Source: SAR86 cluster bacterium
Lineage (GTDB): Bacteria > Pseudomonadota > Gammaproteobacteria > Magnimaribacterales > AG-339-G14
Assembly: GCA_023703675.1 (NCBI GenBank)
Contig: CP097974.1
Location: 457,288-521,287 of the forward strand
DNA length: 64,000 bases
Reading direction: 5' to 3'
The notes under the pieces were generated by a model. The model searched no databases. It was not told where the DNA came from and worked only from the letters and a program-made list of their open reading frames with translations. The position numbers were made by a program, and so were the translations under genes. Positions 53,917 through 64,000 of the stretch are shown here, in pieces (position 1 is the first letter of the stretch; every line of letters begins with the position of its first letter).

Positions 53917-54745
53917 AAACTTCTGGATCTAATTTTTTATTAAGCAATAAAACTTCAAAGTGAAGATGTGGCCCGGTAACTCTTCCTGAACTTCCAACAA
54001 AACCGATTAAATCTCCTTTCGATACCTCATCATCTTTTTTAACAATAGATTTATTAAGATGTGAATATGAAGTTTTTAGATTTTGAGCATGCCCAAGAAG
54101 AATAAAATTCCCCCTGTAAAAAAAATTTTCTGAGAGAAGGACTTTCCCATTAGCAGCTGCATATACCGGTTCTCCTAACTTTGCAGCAATATCTAGACCT
54201 AGATGAGGGTTTTTTCTAACATTGTTTATAAATCTCTTTACACCATATTCGCTTGAGACAATTCCTTTTGTTGGTGAAAGTAGAGGTAAATTTAGTTTTG
54301 ACGAGGAATATTTTTTTTTAAGTGCATTAATATAAAGATCTCTTTCAAGATTAATTCTTTCTAAATTTTCTTTACTAAGTTGATTAAATTTTTTTTCTTT
54401 TATTACAATTCGAGACTCTCTAAATTCTTTATTTTTTATTGTTAATCCAATATTTTCTATATCTCTCATATCAAAGTTGTAAGCAATTGGCGCTATTATT
54501 CTTAAGTCTTTACTTTGACCACATTCAAAATATTCAAAATCAATTAAATCTAGGTTCACATTTTTCTTTTTAATATTTATAAGACCACCAGGTACAAGAT
54601 TTTGCTCAGGGAAATTACAATTTTGATAAATTGGTATCAAGGAATTACAGCCAACTATTAAAAAAGAAACTACAAAAACACTAATCAGTTTTTGTAACTT
54701 TGGATTCAAAAGAAATCTCAGAAGCTTTAGTTGAAATGACATCAC
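53897..54745 (-). CDS. M23-family metallopeptidase lipoprotein
   Basis: Peptidoglycan endopeptidase-like protein. A lipoprotein signal ends SFLIVGC. The LytM domain has HLGLDIAAKLGEPVYAAANG (HxxxD zinc site), SSEYGVKRF upstream of it, and GPHLHFEVLLLNKKLDPEVF with the HxH motif, so the catalytic site looks complete. 282 residues from ATG 54745, which overlaps xseA by 65 nt; a TTG at 54709 (giving NPKLQKLISVF) is an equally sensible start. Could cleave peptidoglycan or, in degenerate relatives, activate amidases. Confidence 0.87.
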   Translation of the reverse strand: MMSFQLKLLRFLLNPKLQKLISVFVVSFLIVGCNSLIPIYQNCNFPEQNLVPGGLINIKKKNVNLDLIDFEYFECGQSKDLRIIAPIAYNFDMRDIENIGLTIKNKEFRESRIVIKEKKFNQLSKENLERINLERDLYINALKKKYSSSKLNLPLLSPTKGIVSSEYGVKRFINNVRKNPHLGLDIAAKLGEPVYAAANGKVLLSENFFYRGNFILLGHAQNLKTSYSHLNKSIVKKDDEVSKGDLIGFVGSSGRVTGPHLHFEVLLLNKKLDPEVFIQNNL

Positions 54746-56033
54746 CTAGATTTATATCCTTTTTTGATCTAATAATTTTATCAGTTTTTTTATTTTTGGA
54801 TATTGAGTACCCTCTTGATAGAACATTGAGAGGGCTTAAAGAGTTCATTTCACCCACAACACTTGAAAACTTTTCTAGTCTTAGTTCTACAAAAGATTGC
54901 ATTGCTTTATTCATTAAATTTATGTTTCCCTCTAGTTCTTTTTTAATAACAAGGATTTTATTTGCAGGGTTTGATTTCAGTAGGTCAGAAAAAGAAAAAT
55001 CAATAACATTTTTATAGTTAAGAAAATTTTGAAACATTTGCTTTTTTAGGAGATTTTTTAGTTCGTCCAGTTTTTGATTATTCTGATAAATCTTTGTCTT
55101 GGGGTTAATGAGACTTTTATTCACGACATTTAATTTATTTTCATAGTATGAAATTTGATTTTTCAACGAATTGACTAAAATTAAAATTCCATCTTTCAAG
55201 TCAGATTTTTTTTCTACAAAACCTTCACTGATAATCTCTGCCGCAGCAGAGGGCGTAGGAGCTCTTAAATCCGAAACAAAATCACATATAGTGAAATCTG
55301 TTTCATGACCTATAGCACTTATAGTTGGTATGTTTAATTTAAAGATTTCCTTAGCTAATTTTTCTGAATTAAATGACCATAGATCTTCTAAGGAGCCGCC
55401 ACCTCGAGCAAAAATTATGATATCGAGACTTTTTAATCGATGTAATTCATCTATTTTTAAAATTGCATTAAGAAGACTGTCTTCTGAACCGTCGCCTTGA
55501 ACTAGCGAGGGTATTAAAGATACTTCTATCAATGGCGCTCTTCTACTCAATACGTTTCTTATATCTTCTATTACAACTCCACTAGTAGAAGTAATAACTC
55601 CAATATGCTTTGGAAGGAGGGGGATCTCAAGTTTATGAGATTCTTCAAAGAAACCTTCTTTGTTAAGTTTATTTTTTAAAATCTCGAAATTTTTTAAAAG
55701 AACTCCTTCTCCAGCATATTCGATTGAATCGACTTGGAATTGATAAGTACCTTTTGCGAGATACATGGAGATTGAACCATTTAAAATTAACTGGTCACCA
55801 TCGATGGGCTGCATATTTGCGGAACTATTTCTAAATCTAAACATAACGCACTGAATTTCTGAACTATCATCTTTAATTTTAAAATACCAATGACCTGAAT
55901 CGTAAGACCTAAAATTACTTACTTCGCCTTTTATCCATACTGCAGAGTAATTTTTTTCGAGAAGTCTCTTTGCAGAGTTATTTAGTTCAGATACAGATAA
56001 AATATTAAAATTATTTTGATTAGAATTCGGCAT
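54681..56033 (-). CDS. xseA: Exodeoxyribonuclease VII large subunit
   Basis: Large subunit of single-strand-specific exonuclease VII. N-terminal OB fold (LSVSELNNSAKRLLEKNYSA, VWIKGEVSNFRSYDSGHWYF), catalytic core with GVITSTSGVVIEDI, IIFARGGGSLEDLWSFN and AIGHETDFTICDFVSDLRAPTP (shown in parts), then a coiled-coil region and LSRGYSI. 450 residues. xseB is not adjacent. Confidence 0.95.
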   Translation of the reverse strand: MPNSNQNNFNILSVSELNNSAKRLLEKNYSAVWIKGEVSNFRSYDSGHWYFKIKDDSSEIQCVMFRFRNSSANMQPIDGDQLILNGSISMYLAKGTYQFQVDSIEYAGEGVLLKNFEILKNKLNKEGFFEESHKLEIPLLPKHIGVITSTSGVVIEDIRNVLSRRAPLIEVSLIPSLVQGDGSEDSLLNAILKIDELHRLKSLDIIIFARGGGSLEDLWSFNSEKLAKEIFKLNIPTISAIGHETDFTICDFVSDLRAPTPSAAAEIISEGFVEKKSDLKDGILILVNSLKNQISYYENKLNVVNKSLINPKTKIYQNNQKLDELKNLLKKQMFQNFLNYKNVIDFSFSDLLKSNPANKILVIKKELEGNINLMNKAMQSFVELRLEKFSSVVGEMNSLSPLNVLSRGYSISKNKKTDKIIRSKKDINLGDVISTKASEISFESKVTKTD

Positions 56034-56069
56034 TAATGCAGTATAAACAATTCATATTTTTTTTATCAA

Positions 56070-56951
56070 ATGAATAGTAAATTTTTACCAATTCTTGCAA
56101 CTTGCATTGGTGGTTGTCTCATAGGGCTTGCTCCAATTTTTGTTAGATTTAGTGAAATAGGACCTTCCCTTACAGGATTTTATAGATTTGTATTTGCAAC
56201 AACTTTAATTTTAATTTATGGACTTATTTCTGGAAAATTAAAATTTTTAAAATTTAGAGAACTTTTAATTGTTGCTATTCCTGGATTATGTTTTGGAATT
56301 GATATTACATTTTGGCATTCTTCAATAACTATGACGTCAGTTGCCAATGCAACTTTGTTCATAAACACTGCACCTTTGTATGTTTGTTTATTTGCTTTAA
56401 TTATTTTTAAGGAAAGATTAAATTTCTTATTTTTAGTTGCTTTAGTTTTATCTTTTTCCGGAATTTTAATTATGACAACTTCAGCCTCCTCATTTTCAGG
56501 TGATTTTTATTCACTTGGAAACTTCTTGGCCCTTCTTGGCGCTTTTTTTTATGCTGGATATCTATTATCAGTTAATAAGTTATCTGATCGATATGATATT
56601 TTTAATCTAATTTTTTATTCTTCTCTATTTGCTTGTATTCCATTAGGTATGGGAAGTTTATTAGAATTAGATAGACCATTTCCAAGCTCCTATTTAGGCT
56701 GGAGTAACTTTTTAGGGCAAGCAATATTCGTTCAAATCATGGGGCAAGGACTAGTAATTTATGGTCTTTCTAAAATTAAACCTCAAATATCTTCTTTACT
56801 CTTACTATTTCAGCCAGTGACGGCAACAATTTTAGGAGTTTATTTTTTTTCTGAAACTTTATTATTAGGCCAATTCATAGGTGTTATCATTCTTTTGATA
56901 GGCATTTATTTTGCTGGTTTGAGTGAAAGATTAAATAGGGGTAATCAATGA
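56070..56951 (+). CDS. EamA/DMT-family transporter
   Basis: Ten-helix drug/metabolite transporter made of two EamA repeats. GGCLIGLAPIFVRFSEIGPS starts repeat 1, and GAFFYAGYLLSVNKLSDRYD starts repeat 2; the last helices (FQPVTATILGVYFFSETLLL) end in a typical EamA motif. 293 residues. It overlaps the AtuA-like gene by 4 nt, which suggests it moves something related to that pathway; the substrate is not readable. Confidence 0.87.
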   Translation: MNSKFLPILATCIGGCLIGLAPIFVRFSEIGPSLTGFYRFVFATTLILIYGLISGKLKFLKFRELLIVAIPGLCFGIDITFWHSSITMTSVANATLFINTAPLYVCLFALIIFKERLNFLFLVALVLSFSGILIMTTSASSFSGDFYSLGNFLALLGAFFYAGYLLSVNKLSDRYDIFNLIFYSSLFACIPLGMGSLLELDRPFPSSYLGWSNFLGQAIFVQIMGQGLVIYGLSKIKPQISSLLLLFQPVTATILGVYFFSETLLLGQFIGVIILLIGIYFAGLSERLNRGNQ

Positions 56952-58714
56952 GTAAAGAAATGATAAGAATCGCAAATTGTAGTGGTTTTTATGGAGACAA
57001 ATTATCGGTTGCTAAAGACATGGTTGAAGGAGGACCTATCGATGTTTTAACTGGCGATTACTTAGCCGAACTAACAATGACAATTCTTTACAATCAAAAA
57101 ATGAAAAGAGGAGAGAATCATGGTTATGTTGGAACCTTTATAAAACAGTTCAAAGACGTAGCTAAAATAGCTCAGGACAAAAATATAAAAATTGTTACTA
57201 ATGCTGGCGGACTTAATCCAAAATCGATGGCTCATGAAATTGAAAATGTTATAGAAGAATTAAATTTAAATTTAAAAGTTGCATACATAGATGGCGACGA
57301 CTTAATTCCTATGATGGATAAGTTAACTGACCTTGGCGAGAAGTTCTCAAATTTAGACAAAGATTTAGAATTAAAAGATTATTCAAAGAAACCCATTACG
57401 GCTAATGCATATTTAGGAGCCTGGGGAATTAAAGAAGCTCTTGATAATGGGGCTGATGTTGTTGTTTGTCCCAGGGTAACAGATGCGGCAGTTGTGATCG
57501 GCCCTTCTGCATGGAAGTTTAATTGGTCAAGAGATCAATATGATGAATTGGCTGGAGCACTTGCAGCTGGTCATATTATTGAGTGCGGAGCTCAAGCTAC
57601 AGGAGGAAATTATTCGTTTTTCCAAGAAGTACCAACATTTGACAATATTGGATATCCCATTGCAGAAGTTTATGAAGACGGAAGTTTTGTAATAACTAAA
57701 CATGAAAATACTGGCGGATTAGTTTCAGTTGGAACTGTTACAGCACAATTACTTTACGAAATTGGCTCACCTGCATATTTAAATCCCGACGTTATAAGTC
57801 ATTTTGATACCTTAAAGATTACCCAGGAATCTCAAGATAGAGTCTTGGTTCAAAACGCAAGAGGTAGTAGCCCTCCGAATACGCATAAAGTTTGCGTTAA
57901 CTTAGTCGGCGGTTATAGAAATGGAATTGAATTATTACTTACTGGATTGGATATTAATGAAAAAGCAGAGCTAATAACTGATCAAATTTTCAAATCTGTT
58001 GGTGGTAAAGAGCAATTTGATAAAGTTGACATTCAGTTACACAGAACAGATAAAGAAAATCCTAACTCAAATGAAGAAGCGCAAGCATTTCTCAGAATTG
58101 ATGTGATGTCCTCTAACCCGGAGCTTGTGGGAAGACTCTTCAATGCAAAAATAATTGAACTTGCATTGGCTAATTTTCCTGGTTGGACTGGAAGAAGTGG
58201 GGTAGTACCCAATGGACCTTACATAGAATATTGGCCAACTTTAGTTAATAGTAAATATGTTAAAGAGCGTATTCACATTGGGGATAAAGTTATCGACATT
58301 ACTCCAACAAGTCAGTTAGGTCTAGAAGAAAAGTACTATCAAAAAGTACCTTATGAAAATCCAGAACTTGAGATTCAAAGCTTTGAAGAAGATTTTTTTG
58401 GAAAAATTTTTGGAACTAGATCGGGAGATAAAGGGGGTTGCGCTAATTTAGGTGTCTGGGCAAAAACAGAAGATGCATACTCCTTTTTATTTGATTTCTT
58501 AACAGTCGAAAAATTAAAAGAACTTCTACCTGATTTAGAAAAATTTGACATAGATAGATATGAATTACCAAATATATTCTCTTTAAATTTTTACGTTCAC
58601 GGGATTCTTCAGGAAGGCGTATCTTCTTCAACTAGAATGGATGGCCAAGCTAAATCATTAGGAGAATACTTGAGGGCCAAAAAAATTAATTTTCCCAAAC
58701 AATTACTAAAATAA
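56948..58714 (+). CDS. AtuA-like protein (DUF1446, acyclic terpene utilization family)
   Basis: Cytoplasmic protein of the family named after AtuA of Pseudomonas, required for growth on citronellol/geraniol but without an assigned reaction that I can name. N-terminal domain: IRIANCSGFYGDKLSVAKDM, GDYLAELTMTIL, TNAGGLNPK, DVVVCPRVTDAAVVIGP, HIIECGAQATGGNYS. A second domain near the C-terminus begins with FGTRSGDKGGCANLGVWAKT. 588 residues. It is followed after 2 nt by an enoyl-CoA hydratase and faces an acyl-CoA carboxylase, the sort of partners found in atu clusters. Other AtuA homologues occur in diverse acid-degradation operons. Confidence 0.88.
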   Translation: MSKEMIRIANCSGFYGDKLSVAKDMVEGGPIDVLTGDYLAELTMTILYNQKMKRGENHGYVGTFIKQFKDVAKIAQDKNIKIVTNAGGLNPKSMAHEIENVIEELNLNLKVAYIDGDDLIPMMDKLTDLGEKFSNLDKDLELKDYSKKPITANAYLGAWGIKEALDNGADVVVCPRVTDAAVVIGPSAWKFNWSRDQYDELAGALAAGHIIECGAQATGGNYSFFQEVPTFDNIGYPIAEVYEDGSFVITKHENTGGLVSVGTVTAQLLYEIGSPAYLNPDVISHFDTLKITQESQDRVLVQNARGSSPPNTHKVCVNLVGGYRNGIELLLTGLDINEKAELITDQIFKSVGGKEQFDKVDIQLHRTDKENPNSNEEAQAFLRIDVMSSNPELVGRLFNAKIIELALANFPGWTGRSGVVPNGPYIEYWPTLVNSKYVKERIHIGDKVIDITPTSQLGLEEKYYQKVPYENPELEIQSFEEDFFGKIFGTRSGDKGGCANLGVWAKTEDAYSFLFDFLTVEKLKELLPDLEKFDIDRYELPNIFSLNFYVHGILQEGVSSSTRMDGQAKSLGEYLRAKKINFPKQLLK

Positions 58715-58716
58715 CT

Positions 58717-59511
58717 ATGACTGAAAAAAATCTATCTTTAAAAGGCTTAAATTTTCAGGCCACTAAAATCGAAGAAAAAAACAACATACTGACTATTACC
58801 CTTAGTCGTCCAGAAAAGAAAAATGCGTTAAACAATGTAATGATGAATGAAATTTGTTATGCGCTAGCATATGCAAAACAAGAAAGATCTATAAGAGTAG
58901 TAATAATTGCTGCTGAAGGAGATATATTTTGCGCTGGAGCTGATTTAAGAAGGGAGGAATCAGAGTCAAACGTTCCAAAACTTGAAGGTTCAGATGATAT
59001 TAGTTTGATGTTAAGACATTTGTATAAACCTGTAATTTGCAAAATCCAAGGCTCTGTCTTGGCTGGTGCGCTGTTAATGGTTACTAACTCAACTCATGCA
59101 GTTGCAGTTCAAGAAGCAAAATTTTCTGCACCAGAAATTTTAAGAGGTTTATGGCCTCATATGGTTATGGCTGGATTATTTAGAGTCATGCCTAAAAGGG
59201 CGGGACTAGATTTCGTGATGAGAGGCCAGTCTATAGATGCAAAACAAGCAAAAGAATGGGGTCTAATAAACGAATTTGTCAGAGCCGAAGAACTAGATGA
59301 TTATGTAAATAAACTTTCAGAAGAATTGGCAAGTCTCGCACCTGGAACTATGTCATTTGGGTTAGAGGCTTATGAGAAACAAGACGCTATGGCATTTGAC
59401 GAAGCTTTGCCTTTTTTGCAAAAACAAATAGCAAAAACTTTTGAAGGTCCTGATGCCAAAGAGGGCATTGCAGCATTTTTAGAAAAAAGAAAACCTGATT
59501 GGGATAAATAA
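58717..59511 (+). CDS. Enoyl-CoA hydratase/isomerase family protein
   Basis: Crotonase-fold enzyme adding water to 2,3-unsaturated acyl-CoA, or an isomerase. LSRPEKKNALNNVMMNEICY, the oxyanion-hole motif FCAGADLRREE and KFSAPEILRGLWPHMVMAGL are visible. 264 residues. Between the AtuA-like and saccharopine-dehydrogenase-like genes it could hydrate the product of the nearby carboxylase, as AtuE or LiuC do; this is inference. The residue corresponding to the second catalytic Glu of classical hydratases is not clear. Confidence 0.88.
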   Translation: MTEKNLSLKGLNFQATKIEEKNNILTITLSRPEKKNALNNVMMNEICYALAYAKQERSIRVVIIAAEGDIFCAGADLRREESESNVPKLEGSDDISLMLRHLYKPVICKIQGSVLAGALLMVTNSTHAVAVQEAKFSAPEILRGLWPHMVMAGLFRVMPKRAGLDFVMRGQSIDAKQAKEWGLINEFVRAEELDDYVNKLSEELASLAPGTMSFGLEAYEKQDAMAFDEALPFLQKQIAKTFEGPDAKEGIAAFLEKRKPDWDK

Positions 59512-59515
59512 AAAA

Positions 59516-60657
59516 ATGAGAGTTTTAGCGCTTGGCGGCAGCGGAGGAATGGGAAGGTTCTCATCATTTGCTATTTCTTCTAACCCAAAAATCACAAAAG
59601 TGACCATAGCTGATTTAAATGAATTAAGTGCTATAGAGTACGCCAGTAATTTTGACGAAAGGTTTTCAGGCGTCGGAATAGATGTATCTGATAAAGAAAA
59701 ATTGGAAAAGCTGATGCAAAATCACGATATTGTTTTAAACACAACCGGTCCATTTTTTAAACTTGGTGTTTCAATTTTGAAGTCTGCCATAAATTGTAAA
59801 TGCCACTATTTAGACATTTGTGATGATTGGGAGCCGACACTAGAAATGCTCAATCTTAATGATGCGGCTTTGAAAAATGGCGTAACTGCCATCATCGGCT
59901 TAGGAGCAAGTCCAGGCATAAGCAATTTATTAGGTTTGAAAGCAATGAAAGAACTTGACTCTGTTAGTTCTATTATTACTGGATGGGATATGAGCAGTGC
60001 TAAACCCGAAGACGAATCTTCTCAATCTGGAACTAATGCAGCAATGGAACATGGATTGCAACAAGTTACTGGAGAAATCAAAATTTTTAAAGAAAAAAAA
60101 TTTCAGAACACTAAACCTTTAGAGAAAATGTCTATTAATTACCCTGGTAGAGGTAACTTCAATGTTTATCTTTTTGGACACCCAGAAGCTATTTCTTTCC
60201 CTCATCATTATAAAAATATAAAAGATTCATTTAATGTTTGCCATGGTTCTAAAGAAAGTAACATTTACATTATAAAAATCTTGAGGTGGTTTGTGGATAG
60301 AAAAATTATTAGTTTTAAATCCGGAGCACTTTTTTTAGAATGGCTAGAGAGAAATTTTGGAACAACACCATCAATTGAGAAACAAACTAAAGGATTGCCA
60401 GCAATTTATGGACTAGCGCAAGGAACTAAAAACCAAAAAGCTGCAACAGTAGCTGTTACTTTATCTAAAGAAGAATTAATTAATCCATGGGGAATGGGAG
60501 CGATAACGGGTTTTCCTCTTGCTTTTGGGTTAGAGCTATTCTTAGAGAACAAAATCAATCAAAAGGGTGTTTTAGCGCCAGAAGGAGCTATAGAACCTGA
60601 TGAATTTTTTTCTTTATTAACTGATCACCCACTCGAAATATCTAGATCGTGGGAGTA

Positions 60658-60661
<4 letters not shown>
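59516..60661 (+). CDS. Saccharopine dehydrogenase-like NAD(P)-binding protein
   Basis: Rossmann-fold oxidoreductase. VLALGGSGGMGRFSSFAI is the nucleotide-binding loop (GGxGxMG), followed by VTIADLNELSA, VLNTTGPFFKLG, CHYLDICDDWE and IGLGASPGISNLLG, which are typical of the saccharopine dehydrogenase / trans-acting enoyl reductase group. 381 residues. It is 4 nt after the hydratase stop and probably cotranscribed. Lysine metabolism is not implied; the group covers many substrates. Its stop overlaps the convergent carboxylase gene by 4 nt. Confidence 0.82.
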
Positions 60662-62573
<1,912 letters not shown>

Positions 62574-62577
<4 letters not shown>

Positions 62578-64000
62578 AATCTGAATACACCAAAACCATC
62601 AGATCCTTTAACTTTTTTGTTATTTACAACCGATAGACAAATTCCAAGCACATCTCTGGTATCTCGTGGATCTATAATGCCATCGTCACTTAGAACGCTT
62701 GTCGCCTTTAAGGCAACTGAAGCCTTGTCGTGTCCTATTTGTTGATTTTTAACAATTTCAGCATCTTTTTTTTCATCAAATTTAATACCTTTCCTAGCAG
62801 CTTGGCCTCTTCTCACAATGGACATCACACCAGCAATAACTTCTCCTCCCATGACTGCAATTTTTGCAGTAGGCCACAAGAAGGTAAATGAGTTACCAAA
62901 TTCTCTTCCAGACATTGCATAAGTTCCAGCGCCATAAGAATTACCAACAATTACTGTTAGATGGGGAACTTCTGAATTAGACACTGCATTTAGCATTTGA
63001 GCACCTTTTTTTATAGAACCGTCTTGCTCGTAATCTTTTCCAACCATAAAACCTGTAATGTTTTGTAAGAAAACTAAAGGAAGATTTCTTTTATTACATA
63101 GTTGAATAAAATGAGCCGCCTTTTGAGAGGCGTTAGGAAATAACATTCCATTATTTCCTAAAACTCCAACTGGATATCCATGAATAGATATAAAACCACA
63201 AATAATTGTCGGACCAAAAAGGGGTTTAAATTCCTCAAATTTTGATCCGTCAGCAATTCTTCCAATGATTTCTCTTATATCGAAAGGTGTTTTTAAGCTT
63301 GGCTCAATTAAACCTAAAAGATCTTCCTGATCATGAATTGGTTCTTCAATAGAAAATCTTGGCTTTGTTCCTTCTTTATACCAATTTAAATGAGACATAA
63401 CTTCTCTTGCAATTCTAATTCCATCTAAATCGTCTTCAGCAAGATATTCTGCAAGGCCTGATTTTTCAGCATGCATCTTGGCACCGCCGATATCTTCTCT
63501 TGAAGAAATCTCTCCAGTTGCCATTTGAACGAGAGGAGGTCCCGCAAGAGCAACGTCTGCTTGATCTTTTACAAAAATATTATAATCAGACATTCCAGGT
63601 TGATAAGCACCACCGGCAGTAGCGGTCCCAAAAGTAACGGTCACAGTGGGGATGTTTAGTTTGGAAAGTTCAGTAATTTCATAGAATTGTCTTCCAGATT
63701 CTGCAAAATGAGTGGTTCCACCTACAACGGCGTTGCTTCTTGGTCTCAAGTCACCACCCGCGGATTCAACAAACTGTATAAAAGGTAATCTGCTATCTCT
63801 AGCAATTTGCATGGCGCGCATCCACTTTTTCACTGAATAAAAATGCATGGCTCCCGCAAGCACAGTTGGGTCGTTTGCAAAAATTATGCATTCAATTCCA
63901 GCACTAACACCAATTCCTGCAATTGCTCCTCCTCCGACAGGATAATCTGACTTAAATGCCGCAAGTCCACTTATTTCGAGAAATGGACTGTCAGGATCTA
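62574..64000 (-). CDS. Acyl-CoA carboxylase beta subunit (partial, N-terminus beyond window)
   Basis: Carboxyltransferase partner of the alpha subunit. The frame is open to the right edge; upstream of the Met at 63863 it continues with SPFLEISGLAAFKSDYPVGG, GGAIAGIGVSAGIECIIFAN and DPTVLAGAMHF, all conserved, so that Met is internal. Further motifs: FVESAGGDLRPRSNAVVGGT, TATAGGAYQPGMSDYNI, QNITGFMVGKDYEQDG and NSYGAGTYAMSGREF, which belong to the MCC/GCC type. About 475 codons are visible. The gene precedes and overlaps the alpha subunit gene. Confidence 0.92.

Overview
The window is 64 kb of very AT-rich, gene-dense bacterial DNA. Gene content and order point to a marine gammaproteobacterium with a streamlined genome. 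Gammaproteobacterial signs seen directly are: NhaB; rne and rluC back to back, followed by a rpmF-fabG-acpP-fabF-mltG-tmk-holB run; csrA next to tRNA-Arg(ACG); a DUF3108-purN-purM/DUF2066/hda block; a TatD-type DNase; and a LexA box identical to the E. coli consensus upstream of umuDC. Low GC, near-zero intergenic space, frequent TTG/GTG starts, PQQ sugar dehydrogenase, GPH transporters, DUF3604 and abundant acyl-CoA enzymes suggest a SAR86-like lineage, but that placement is inference. All nine convergent protein-gene pairs overlap at their stop codons (4 to 20 nt).

Layout. 1-3.9 kb: nhaB (cut by the left edge), nudC, rne. 4.1-10.0 kb: rluC, then ribosomal protein, fatty-acid synthesis, cell-wall and replication genes in one tight operon. 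10.0-18.1 kb: accessory block with a PQQ aldose dehydrogenase, a small membrane protein, an HD-domain protein, two GPH symporters flanking a rhomboid protease and a DUF3604 protein. 18.1-24.4 kb: bolA, trhO, an MMPL/RND exporter, an alpha-methylacyl-CoA racemase, tatD and a thioesterase. 24.5-28.2 kb: MoxR ATPase, CoxE-like VWA protein and a YadG/YadH-type ABC exporter. 28.3-31.0 kb: three tRNAs (Ser-GGA, Arg-ACG, Val-GAC) interleaved with an acyltransferase, csrA and a cytochrome P450. The P450 stop codon overlaps the tRNA-Val 5' end.

31.0-34.8 kb: a restriction-modification-like cassette (GIY-YIG nuclease plus two tandem cytosine-5 methyltransferases) downstream of tRNA-Val, bordered by the only large gap at a convergent junction. 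34.9-38.8 kb: coq7, SOS-controlled umuDC, pyrB, an HNH nuclease. 38.8-41.4 kb: ScsB/DsbD-like protein and YqgE. 41.5-47.1 kb: nadA-nadC-lipoprotein-recX-dnaX-recR-dcd. 47.1-56.0 kb: DUF3108-purN-purM, DUF2066-CDP-alcohol transferase-hda, sppA, a TlpA-like lipoprotein, an M23 peptidase, xseA. 56.1-64 kb: EamA transporter, AtuA-like protein, enoyl-CoA hydratase and a saccharopine-dehydrogenase-like protein, facing a biotin-dependent acyl-CoA carboxylase (alpha complete, beta cut by the right edge). The last set looks like a branched-chain or terpenoid acyl-CoA degradation module.

Points most worth a second look: an RNase E without the zinc-link cysteines, a DnaX without the helicase-binding linker, a UmuD with Val-Gly at the self-cleavage site, a P450 stop codon that RNase P would cut through, the GIY-YIG/double methyltransferase cassette, and the HD-protein/GPH/DUF3604 block.
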